The position numbers and the translations under genes are program-made. From Coenobita brevimanus (lineage: Eukaryota; Arthropoda; Malacostraca; Decapoda; Coenobitidae), in contig CM064670.1 of the NCBI GenBank assembly GCA_032717465.1, positions 16,926,109-16,990,108 on the forward strand: a DNA stretch of 64,000 nucleotides, read 5' to 3'. Each line of letters opens with the position of its first letter. Within the stretch, counting starts at the first letter, position 1. This document shows, one piece after another, positions 53,585 to 62,261 of this stretch. The notes under the pieces were generated by a model. That model had not been told where the DNA came from. It was given only the letters and a program-made list of their open reading frames with translations, and did no database searches.

Positions 53585-55830
53585 TTCCCCCAACTTATAA
53601 ACAGATATTAACTTTTCAACTGTTTTGCAATGTGGTGTCCAGTGACCTGTATTTTTATGCTTTCTGCAGTATGGTTGGATCCCTTTTTTTTTTTATCTCT
53701 ATCTTCCCTAAGCTTAATGTAACATTCAGATTTTGTGTGACCAGGATTCGCACAGTAACAACATAGAGTAGGCCTATCTCACAAATGTGGCCCACTACGA
53801 TGACTTTCCCTATTTTGGTTTCTCTCTGGTACGGTTTGTGCTTGGACTAATTGCAGACTTTTGAGGCTGTCTGTGGCCTGGTGTTTGCAATCACTGTCTC
53901 GATGTCAGCTGTTGTTTGGTTTGTCTGTTCCTGGGTCCTGATCGTTTTTGTTCTGTGCTTGTGCTAGATGTATTCATGCCTGCCACAGTGTCTGTATTTC
54001 TCATCCTGGTTGTATTGGGTTGTGTTATTTCACTCACCCCTGCTTTGCTGCAGTTCATCTCTACCTCGCTCATAAAATCTAACAAACACATTCCTAGGGT
54101 ATAGGGACTGTTTTTGCTACCTTTAATACTCTATCAGGTAATTTACACAGTGCAGTTACATAAACAAGGATGTCTACGACATGCATTGGCGACATCTTCC
54201 CATCAGCCGTTACCCAGTATAAGTTCTCTGTACTGGCTAACAGTGTTCCCTTAACTGTGGACACATCTGCTGTTATTTCACCTAAGACAGGGTTTGTGGT
54301 ATGTTGTCTCATAAGGTCCATGATCTTATGTAGTTCTGGAATTATATATGGCAAAAAATTTATACATCCAGAAAATTCCTTTAGGAATTCTGTTTTAAAT
54401 TCATGTCTGAGCTCATAATAGCATATCAGATCTAAGTAAATCACCAGCTGGGCATCTTTCTTGGCTAATCCACAATGAAAAAAAAACGCTATATTTTTGC
54501 TCTCATCTGGTATATGTCTTTTAACCCGCCGCATCCCAACTGATTTTTCACCATTCACCTCCCCAGTCCTGGCAGATTTTTTATTTTTTGGGAGGGGCTA
54601 AAACCTCTGCTTTTTATGAGAAACATTGGAAAATGCCCCCAAAAGTGCTCACCTAAGCTTAGAAGTGGTCTAAACAGGTGACCCTTTAAACACCTGGTAC
54701 CGTGTTCTCTGGAGCCACACTGCATGTGTAGCGTTTTCTATGGTAGTGGTAACTACTGCAAATCACTCAGAATATGTAGATATGTGTTCCTTTAGTATGA
54801 GTTTATATGTAGTACAAGAATATATTGGTTTTCACACAATACTATAGGTGATGTAAGCATTGTTTTTTTTTTTTCACTGAACACATCAACATACCGTGCC
54901 TCCCTTGGCGACATTACCTACTCATCACCTCTGCTCGTTTCTTCCTCAGGTGCCATGTAATCTTTGTCCTCCACATCGTCATTGATTGGAGAATCACTCT
55001 CACCATGAATTTCGTACCGTGGCATGACATATCTTTCCTGGCCAGGTCACTGGTAACATGTGAGTTGCCAAGACAGTTGCATGCACGGGAGGGGGGAGGT
55101 CACTAAGGCACTGTCTCTGCCTGGTGGCATGCAGTGGAAAGTATCCCGTGTATACGTACCAAAAATCACGCATTAAATTTGAAAAATGTGCAAATGATGG
55201 ACTAACAATTGCAAAACATATGGGTACGTCATCGGGAGTCACTGTGACAAAATCTTGTGATGTACCCATACGACAACGGGACGCCTCGGGTTAACAAAAA
55301 GTTCCTCACACTGATTTGTAAAGGATATCACATCCATGCGGTCCTTGTCTGTGCCTGAGATTTATGTGATGTTTTTATCCTCGTGGTACACAAACACCTG
55401 ATTTCAGGAAGTTGGAGCTGTGGTGTTAGATCTGCTAGCCACAGTGTTTATTTGGTAAAATTCACTTGAAGTCCCTTGTCATAATGGGAACGAATTGTTG
55501 AACATGTATTTCCTGACCTATGTACCCTATTGAGTAAGTCTTCATAGGTGTGTATGCCAGATCTATAATCTTTGCTTTCTACACCAGAGTAAACTGTCCA
55601 AGAGGCGTCATTACCCTCAATTACTTTCACGGAAGTGTTTGTGTCTTGATCTTTTGTTTGTGTGTTTGTAACATTTTCCTGTCCTCCTACTAACTGTGAA
55701 TCATCACTGGGTAATTCAAATGCTGTCTCCTCTGGCAATAAAATTGGTGGTGTTGAAAACATCCTGTAATAGCACTGATCACTAATTCTGATGAAGAAGC
55801 ACATTTTGCTAAGGAATTTTGTCATGAAGC
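53585..55830 (-). pseudogene. gag: Gypsy-1 copy 3: gag, minus strand, split by a piggyBac-like MITE
   Basis: Minus-strand gag, colinear with 61040-62250. N-terminal leader region (55825-55448; L-L-N-R-V-H-R-S-G), V-Y-H-E-D-K and S-G-T-D-K-D-R-M-D-V-I-S (55400-55295), interrupted by the MITE, then H-I-P-D-E-S-K-N-I-A, F-K-T-E-F-L-K-E-F-S-G, I-I-P-E-L-H-K-I (54480-54100), L-L-D-F-M-S-E-V-E-M, and two Cys/His clusters (C-Y-Y-C-A-N-P-G-H-T-K-S-E-C near 53720-53765; Y-C-R-K-H-K-N-T-G-H-W near 53645-53680). It runs to about 53585, where plus-strand pol sequence begins. Frameshifts present. Roughly 85 percent similar to copy 5 by eye. Confidence 0.82.
54525..55290. mobile_element. piggyBac-like MITE in Gypsy-1 gag, TTAA duplication
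   Basis: A 766-bp element with ends CCCGCCGCATCCC (left) and, inverted, CCCGAGGCGTCCC (right), flanked by TTAA at 54521-54524 and 55291-55294. CCC-starting inverted repeats and a TTAA target are the signature of the piggyBac superfamily. Gag homology resumes on both sides. The interior shows no transposase; a 90-codon minus frame (55000-55269) has no recognisable motif. Confidence 0.85.
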
Positions 55831-55898
55831 AATTATTTTATGTACAGTATGTGTTAATTGTATAGATAACGACAATGATTAGGAATAAGCGAATGCTA

Positions 55899-55902
<4 letters not shown>

Positions 55903-55967
<65 letters not shown>
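55903..55967. repeat. (TA)n microsatellite
   Basis: Separates the Gypsy-1 gag fragment from the mariner fragment. Confidence 0.95.
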
Positions 55968-55969
<2 letters not shown>

Positions 55970-56141
55970 AGTAGTTTGAAAAGGGAGAGCCAACCGTTTG
56001 CAGTTTTGCCTTTTGCCACTAGGAGGAGTCAGCAGCACCCCTTGTGCATCAGTGTGGCCCCGGCCGTGTCTGTGAGTGGACTTGTTGTTGAGCTATGCTT
56101 ATCATTGTAATATGGTCTGTTGATGGTTTGGTGGTTTTGCA

Positions 56142-56842
56142 ATGGCGGACCTCGTGGAACAAAGAACCTGCATCAAGTTCGGCTACAAGATCAACAAGAC
56201 AGCTGCAGAAACTCACTGGTTGCATCAGCAAGACTTTGGTGACAATGTCATGTCCGAAAGTAGAACATTTTTCTGGTACAAGCAGTTCAAGGAAGGACGA
56301 ACGTCCATCGAAGATGATGACCATTCTGGGTGGCCGTCAATGGCAACAACACCAGAAAACATCGGAAATGTTTGTCAGGCTATCCTTGCAGATCAAAGAC
56401 GAACTAGCCATGATGTTTGTGATATCGTTGGACTGTCATACGGGAGCGTGCAACGCATTTTGTTGGACGTGTTGGGCATGAGATACATTGCTGCAAAATT
56501 TGTGCCAAGACTGCTGAGTGACGACCAGAAGGCACATTGCGTTTCAGTTTGCAGGAAGCTCAAGAATCAGGTCAGAGAAGCTGCCACCTTCATCTCCAAG
56601 GTCACAACTGGTGATGAATCATGGGTTCATGGTTATGACCCGGAGACAAAGCAGCAGTCATCGCAATGGAAGTCTCCAAAATCACCAAGGCTGAAAAATG
56701 CGCGTCAAGTTCGCAGCAATGTCAAGTCAATGTTGATGTTTTTTTTTTCGATATCCAAGGGATTGTTCACAAGGAATTCATCCCACTTGGTCAATCTGTC
56801 AGCGGAAAGTTTTACTGTGAACTTTTGCTGCATCTGAGGGAG
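56142..56842 (+). pseudogene. mariner transposase, N-terminal two thirds, truncated
   Basis: Starts at ATG 56142 with M-A-D-L-V-E-Q-R and an HTH_48-type DNA-binding domain (F-W-Y-K-Q-F-K-E-G, S-G-W-P-S, S-Y-G-S-V-Q-R-I-L). The catalytic domain opens with V-T-T-G-D-E-S-W (first catalytic Asp), W-K-S-P-K-S-P-R and R-S-N-V-K-S-M-L. A run of about 10 T at 56741-56750 causes a frameshift; the other frame continues F-F-D-I-Q-G-I-V-H-K-E-F-I-P. The coding homology is cut at about 56842 by repeat R3, so the second and third catalytic residues are absent. Sequence 55968-56141 is probably its 5' untranslated end, but no inverted repeat was confirmed. Confidence 0.85.
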
Positions 56843-57101
56843 AAAGTTCCACACACCCGTGCCCTTACATGTGACACCAATCATATACAGGGGAAATGGG
56901 AGAGACAGGGCAGAAGGGGTTAGGAGAGAGAAGAGAGATGGTGAGGAGAGGCAGGAAGGAGCGCACAGAGTTAGCAAACATAAAACCGCTCTCACCTCAG
57001 TACTGCCCTTGTGAGACACTCCCTCTGAAGAAATAAACTGCAATCAAACCCCAGACTCATCTTTATCTTTCTCCTGCCATCTGCGACAAGTACAACGAAC
57101 A
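56843..57101 (+). repeat. Repeat R3 copy 2 (LTR-like), truncating mariner
   Basis: Direct repeat of 49609-49870 with about 8-10 percent difference by eye. Contains CATAAAACCGCTCTCACC and GAAATAAACTGC (TATA-like and poly-A-like signals in LTR spacing). Ends TACAACGAACA. Confidence 0.6.
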
Positions 57102-57105
57102 TTCT

Positions 57106-57559
57106 CTCTTTCTTAAAGTCCCTACAATTTAACACACGTTTGGAAAAGCTCGGTGATGACTATGATATTATACTACAATCGCCTCCACTTTCACCTTCTC
57201 AAACTTGAACTTGACATACATACACCTCGAGCTGACACATTTATAATCTCTCATTCCACTCTTCCACGCCTCATTCATCAACAAAGCAACTCCTTCCTTG
57301 CATCTTCCTCGCCCATTCATTCCCGATCATATACATTTCACACCCTCCCACTCCTCCACTTCACACTCTTTCATCTTTGTTTCATACAATGCCATCGCGG
57401 CATATTCCGGACTCCTGAGCACATTCTCTACTTTCACCCTCTTGCTCTCCTCATTCACACCTCTCACATTCCACATGGCCATGCGAATCTGCCCATTTGG
57501 TTGGGGTCCTGGGCAGGCACTGGGCCCTCTGAAGCTCTTTAAAACAACTGCCATGATTA

Positions 57560-57560
<1 letters not shown>
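57106..57560 (-). pseudogene. Endonuclease N-terminus of a LINE-B/C/D-type element
   Basis: Minus strand M-A-M-W-N-V-R-G-V-N-E (the usual W-N-V-R-G opening), V-E-N-V-L and Y-E-T-K-M-K, with the metal-binding Glu of APE-type nucleases. Decayed sequence toward 57110 includes R-C-M-Y-V-K-F-K-F-E. This is exactly the part missing from the three larger LINE copies in the window. Preceded by 5' UTR-like sequence up to the CA tract. Confidence 0.7.

Positions 57561-57562
<2 letters not shown>

Positions 57563-57589
<27 letters not shown>
57563..57589. repeat. (CA)n microsatellite
   Basis: About 14 CA units between the LINE fragment and the first Gypsy-1 LTR piece. Confidence 0.9.
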
Positions 57590-57592
<3 letters not shown>

Positions 57593-57982
57593 CAGGACTC
57601 CATATTATAATTACAAATCATAATAGATAAATAGATAGATGGAGAGACAGATAGAAGCAGGAAGTCAGATGATGAGACAGGTATTGTGCCTGCGAGAATC
57701 GAGCAATGCTAAACATGCTTACACACTCTTAACTCAAGGAATGCTTTATAGGCACACGACAGCGCCTCGTGACCATACACACACACATATATACATACTC
57801 ACACACAGCCCAACGACAGTGTAACACACGTGACACGACCCCTGCTACACCAGAATTTAGGAAGCAGAGCTCAGAAAGAGACAGGCCATAGAACCGACAG
57901 GTAGTAGGGAGAACGAGCCTAGCAACATGGGCGAGAGAGAGAGACAGAAAGAGAGAAAGCGAGACAAGGAGGTAGCTCGAGG
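57590..57982 (+). repeat. Gypsy-1 LTR, 5' part (tandem partial copy)
   Basis: TGTCAGGACTCCATATTATA start and GATA-rich segment, then CGAGCAATGCTAAACATGCT, ACACCAGAATTTAGGAA and a GAGAGAGA-rich end. Colinear with the first ~390 bp of the LTR that follows; its own 3' half is missing. Confidence 0.75.
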
Positions 57983-58603
57983 TATCAGGACTCCATATTA
58001 TAATTACAAATCATAATAGATAGATAGATAAATAGATAGATAGAGAGACAGATAGAAGCAGGGAGTCAGATGATGAGAAGGTATTGTGTTTGCGAGAATC
58101 GAGCAATGCTAAACATGCTTACACACTCTTAACTCAAGGAATGCTTAATAGGCACACGACAGCGCCTAGTGACCATACACACACATACACACATACTCAC
58201 ACACAGGCTTCTAGAACTTTCCACTCACAAGGAACACACGTGATACAACCCCTGCTACACCAGAATTTAGGAAAGAGAACTCAGAAGGAGAGTCCATAGA
58301 ACAGGCAGGTCAGAGGGAGAAGGGCTTGGCAACTTGAGAGAGAGACAGAGAGAGCGAGACAGAGAGATAGCTAGCGGGACTGGACTCTATACTTCGCTCT
58401 GTGTGAGAGACTTGTTAATATTTCCAAGACAAATAAAAATAGTCCCATACTATTCTTTACCTCTCCTGTCACTACATGACAAATGGGAAAGAAGATTATC
58501 TACTACAAGCTACTCCAGTATAATAACCGCTCGTCCACAAGTCTAATATATATATAACTCAACTACAAGTAACCACAAAGGAACTACAAAGTCTTTTGTG
58601 ACA
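57983..58603 (+). repeat. Gypsy-1 LTR, full length (copy 4)
   Basis: About 621 bp. Starts TATCAGGACTCC (TG mutated to TA relative to the neighbour), contains AATAAAAATAGTCCCATACT (poly-A signal) and ends CTTTTGTGACA. TGTCA/TGACA ends are inverted. Followed by TGTGGTAGCAGCG, a degraded PBS equivalent to TTTGGTGGCAGCG at 60732. Confidence 0.75.
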
Positions 58604-59300
58604 TGTGGTAGCAGCGAATCTACGGACATCGTCTCCGAATAAAAAGCAAATTTCTACAAAAGCAGGCGAGACTCTACAAGATTAGCTTCAGTTCTACAGT
58701 GAATTCCTACAAAATACAGCCTACAATGCAAATAGCCTACAAGTCTACAAAACAACTCTATAATCTTCACGTAACTTCAAGCAGCAGCAAGAAGAATATA
58801 AAACAAAGCAAGTAAAGAAGAGGAAAGACCAAAGCAACAAGCACACAAACCCCCACCACTCTCTCCCGCCTACCTCCATCGCTGACGCAGAGGTCAAGAC
58901 ACGCAGCAAAACATCAGAGCCACATTTATAACGCATCTTACTCATCTTCACTCAAGTTACTCATCGCTACTCGTTTACTCACCACAGCTACCAGTCTGGG
59001 AAGTTGACGTCACCATACGTGTGCTGAGACGACGCCAAGCCGTGTGTCTGACACCCCACAACACGCCAATCAACCCGTGAAGAACAACGCTATCACCACG
59101 TGCAACACCACCCACACCATTCCCACCACGGTAAAAATTAGTGAGTTACATAGTTACATCATTTATACAATACCCAGTGATAGACAATAAGCTTCTGCAC
59201 AAACATATTAAACGTGCTGTATAGTTACAGCTTAAATACACATACTTACTTCAGTTATCTGCATAACTCAAACACTAAATAATCACCAACAATAAATATT
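58604..59300 (+). other. Gypsy-1 untranslated leader, truncated
   Basis: CGGACATCGTCTCCGAATAA and CTACAAGATTAGCTTCAGTT are shared with 60940-61015, upstream of the copy 5 gag. The rest is CA-rich and without coding frame. LINE-B sequence interrupts it at 59301. Confidence 0.65.
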
Positions 59301-60192
59301 CTATCTATCTATCTATCTATAGCCCGACGCCCTAATCCCGCAAAGGGTGGCTGCAGACAAAACGCCTCCAAGTCACTCTGTCACCCACCATTTGACTCCC
59401 CTCCCCCCAACTCACCCCCCATCCCTCATATACCTCTCAACTCCATCCCTCCACCTCATCCTCGGTCTACCCCTCCCTCTCCCTCCCTCCACCTCACCTA
59501 CATACACCCTCTTAGTCAGTCTTTCATTCTCCATTCTCTCCACATGTCCAAACCACCTCAGTGTATTTCTCCTAATCTTTTCAACCACATCCACATCTAC
59601 CCCACAACGTTCCTTCACTTCTTCATTCGTCAACCTGTCCCTCCACGTTGGCAATAGCCAACACCTACTTTCGTCATAAGATGATCCACCGGTATACATG
59701 GAGAGTAATGAGGAGGATGGATGGTGAACTTGTTGAACGAAAGGCAATGATAGACTACGTGTGTGTGGATGAGCGAATGAGAAGACAAGTGTTGGATGCA
59801 AGGGTGTGGAGAGGGTGGGGGAATGGAGTCTCGGACCATCACTTAGTGATGGCCAAGGTAGAGCTGCAAAGAAAGTGGTTGAGGAGGCGAAGGGGAAGAA
59901 AGGAGGAAGCAGCTCCTGTGAGAAGAGTGGAGAAACTGCAAGATAGTGAGAAAAGGACAGAGTATAAGAGCATAGTGGAAGAAAGATTGGGAAGGTATGA
60001 GCTAGAGCAGATGGAAGGGGTGGAAGAAGTATGTAAGATATTCACGGAAGAGATAAGCGCAGCGTGTGAGGCGGTTTGTGGAGTGAGGAGGACATGCAAG
60101 GGTGTGCAAGGGACAGCATGGTGGAATGATGAGGTGAAACGAGCTGTGGAACAAAAGAAGAAGGCATATGGTGAATGGTTGGCGAGTAGAGG
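59301..60192. mobile_element. LINE-B copy 3 with an inverted 5' half (twin-priming structure)
   Basis: 59301-59645 is LINE-B 3' sequence on the minus strand: a CTAT tail at 59301-59322, then (minus) W-R-D-R-L-T-N-E-E, R-W-F-G-H-V-E-R-M, G-R-G-R-P-R-M-R-W. At about 59645 it switches directly to LINE-B endonuclease sequence on the plus strand (59648-60192; Y-F-R-H-K-M-I-H-R-Y-T-W, M-I-D-Y-V-C-V-D-E, G-V-S-D-H-H-L-V, A-W-W-N-D-E-V-K). RT sequence between the two is missing. The switch point is the short palindrome GTTGGC-AATA-GCCAAC. A 3' part in normal orientation next to its tail, with an upstream part inverted, is the classic twin-priming outcome. The right end is cut by the Gypsy-1 LTR at 60193. 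Confidence 0.8.
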
Positions 60193-60731
60193 TATAGGAC
60201 TACATAATAGATAGATAGATAAATAGATAGATAGAGAGACAGATAGAAGCAGGAAGTCAAATGATGAGAAGGTGTTGTGTCTGCGAGAAGCGAGCAGCGC
60301 TAAACATGCTTACACGGAGGAAAGCTGACGACAGCGGCCAGTAAGGAGATGATGCAGTTAGCTGTCAGCAATCCTCTCGTGAGAAAGATCCGGTTGCCAT
60401 GAGGAACATATGTGACACACCCCTACTACACCAGATTTTTAGAAAAGAGAGTTTAGAAGGAGACAAGCGACCCTAGAGAGAGGTCGAGACGGAGATTAGC
60501 CTTAGAACAGAAAGAGAGAGAGATAGCGAGACAGGGAGGTAGCTACCCGGGACTTATACTGTTATACCTGTTTAATATTTCCAAGACCAATAAAAATAGT
60601 CCCATACTATTCTTTACCTCTCCCGTCAATACATGACATCTGGTGGGGAAACTACTACAAGATATAAAAGCCGCTCGAACACAAGTCTAAAATATACTTC
60701 TCTACAAGTAACTACAAAGTCTGTTATGACA
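60193..60731 (+). repeat. Gypsy-1 5' LTR (copy 5)
   Basis: About 539 bp from TATAGGACTACATAATAGAT to GTCTGTTATGACA. Shares the GATA-rich start, GCTAAACATGCTTACAC, AATAAAAATAGTCCCATACT and ACAAAGTC end with 57983-58603. A ~20-bp deletion lies near its start and a diverged block at 60317-60400. TATAAAAGCCGC near 60664 could be a TATA signal. Confidence 0.75.
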
Positions 60732-60733
60732 TT

Positions 60734-60751
60734 TGGTGGCAGCGGTGGGAT
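60734..60751 (+). other. Gypsy-1 primer-binding site
   Basis: TGGTGGCAGCGGTGGGAT starts two bases after the LTR, with the TGG expected for tRNA priming. Confidence 0.65.
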
Positions 60752-61020
60752 ACGAACCTCGTCTACGAATCAACATTAAATTCCTACAAAATATCAAGAT
60801 TGAAAAGAACCAACAATATCAGCTCCTGACAGTATTCTCTCCATCCTGCCCCCTCCGTCTCCCAGATCATTACGCTGATGCAGAGGTCAAGAGATCACTC
60901 GACGCCTTGCAAGTAGCTTAACGACAAACCAGCAAATGCGGACATCGTCTCCGAATTAAAAGCAAATTTCTACAAAAGCAACCGAGACTACAAGATTAGC
61001 TTCAGTTCTACAAAGTCTTT

Positions 61021-62208
61021 ATGACATTTGCCTTGAATACGTATGCCAATATACTTAACAGGGTTCACCGGTCCGGTCATACATATTCTACCATTCCCTC
61101 ACATAACGATAAACTCGTACAAGTTGAATTAACAGGGCAATCATTAAATATGAATCAAGAACCAAATACTGCTGATCTAAAAACCACACCTCACGTTTTT
61201 GTGTATCACGAGGATAAAACTGCCCCAAAATTCTCTGGCACAGACAAGGATCGCATTGATGTCATTTCATTAATCAGTCAGTGCGAACAAATGTTCATCA
61301 AGTGCCACATACTAGATGAACAAGAGAAAATTGCTATTTTTTCATCTTGCATAAGCCAGGAAAGATGTTCAGCAAGCAATTTATTGCGCTCCGATAAGCT
61401 ACATCGTGCTAGGACATATGATGAATTTAAAACTGAATTTCTGAAGAAATTTTCTGGAGGTATGAACTTCTTGCCAGGTATAATTCCAGAATTACATAAA
61501 ATTGTAGATCTTGTAAGGGAGCACACTACAAACCATGTGCTCAGTGAAATAACTGCTGATGTCTCCACAATCAAGAGAACCCTATTAGCTACTCTGGAGA
61601 ATTCTAAGTGGATAACAGATGATGGAAAGATGTCTCCAGACCTCGTTGTGGACATCATTGGTTATGTAGCTGCCTTGTGTAAATTACCTGATAGAACCCT
61701 TAAGATCGCCAAAACAATCGCGTACACCCCGGGAATGTGCTTACTAGACTTAATGAACGAGGTAGAGATGCAGTGCAGTAAAGCAGGTGTGGTCGACACA
61801 CATGCACATTCTGGTAGAATCAGGGTACCTGAGACAGTATCAGCTGTGAAAACATCAACACCGACCCCAAACAGAGAACAAAATCGATCGCGACCAGAAA
61901 TGAGGCAGCCCAAACAAACAAAGACGCCTAGACCTCGTTCCCACACGTCTTCCTACAGGCAGTTTCATAAGTTTTCGCGCAGCCCGAGCAGGTCTCGCGC
62001 CATAAACAACACTTCTTATGGGAAATCACCTCGTAGGTCACAGTCAAGGGATAGGTCCATTCTGTGTCATTACTGTGCAAAACCAGGACACACAAGGTAT
62101 GAATGCTTTATCAAGGCAAAGAGGATAATCAAAAGACACAAGGATTTGGTCCTTACTGTAGGCATCATAGATACCAAGGGCACTGGACTAGTGATTGCAA
62201 AACAGTAG
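61021..62208 (+). CDS. gag: Gypsy-1 copy 5 gag
   Basis: 395 codons from ATG 61021. Matrix/capsid-like region with V-Y-H-E-D-K, F-S-G-T-D-K-D-R-I-D-V, Q-C-E-Q-M-F, Y-D-E-F-K-T-E-F-L-K-K-F and C-K-L-P-D-R. Then a basic Arg/Ser/Pro-rich stretch and a CX2CX4HX4C zinc knuckle (CHYCAKPGHTRYEC, 62068-62109) for RNA packaging. Compared with copies 2 and 3, a one-base change near 62110-62132 throws the frame off, so the second Cys/His cluster (C-R-H-H-R-Y-Q-G-H-W) lies in another frame that ends at TAA 62271-62273. The real gag of the family is therefore about 20 codons longer. Start could also lie upstream in the leader; this ATG is the first with good homology. Confidence 0.82.
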   Translation: MTFALNTYANILNRVHRSGHTYSTIPSHNDKLVQVELTGQSLNMNQEPNTADLKTTPHVFVYHEDKTAPKFSGTDKDRIDVISLISQCEQMFIKCHILDEQEKIAIFSSCISQERCSASNLLRSDKLHRARTYDEFKTEFLKKFSGGMNFLPGIIPELHKIVDLVREHTTNHVLSEITADVSTIKRTLLATLENSKWITDDGKMSPDLVVDIIGYVAALCKLPDRTLKIAKTIAYTPGMCLLDLMNEVEMQCSKAGVVDTHAHSGRIRVPETVSAVKTSTPTPNREQNRSRPEMRQPKQTKTPRPRSHTSSYRQFHKFSRSPSRSRAINNTSYGKSPRRSQSRDRSILCHYCAKPGHTRYECFIKAKRIIKRHKDLVLTVGIIDTKGTGLVIAKQ

Positions 62209-62254
62209 AAAAAATTGTGTCTATGTTCAAATCGGGGGAAGACCAAGTCATGAC

Positions 62255-62261
62255 AAAAAAC
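62255..62261 (+). promoter_or_regulatory. Candidate -1 ribosomal frameshift site A AAA AAC
   Basis: The heptamer AAAAAAC lies in the frame carrying the second gag Cys/His cluster, phased as A-AAA-AAC (codons ACA AAA AAC), nine bases before the gag stop at 62271. A -1 slip here enters exactly the open pol frame. This is the canonical X-XXY-YYZ pattern. Confidence 0.6.

Noticed and set aside
55000..55269. 90-codon frame in the piggyBac-like MITE
   Set aside because: No transposase motif; likely chance in a noncoding element.
57590..58380. CRISPR-like or satellite direct repeat
   Set aside because: The two ~390-bp units are partial and full Gypsy-1 LTRs, with no short regular repeats and spacers.
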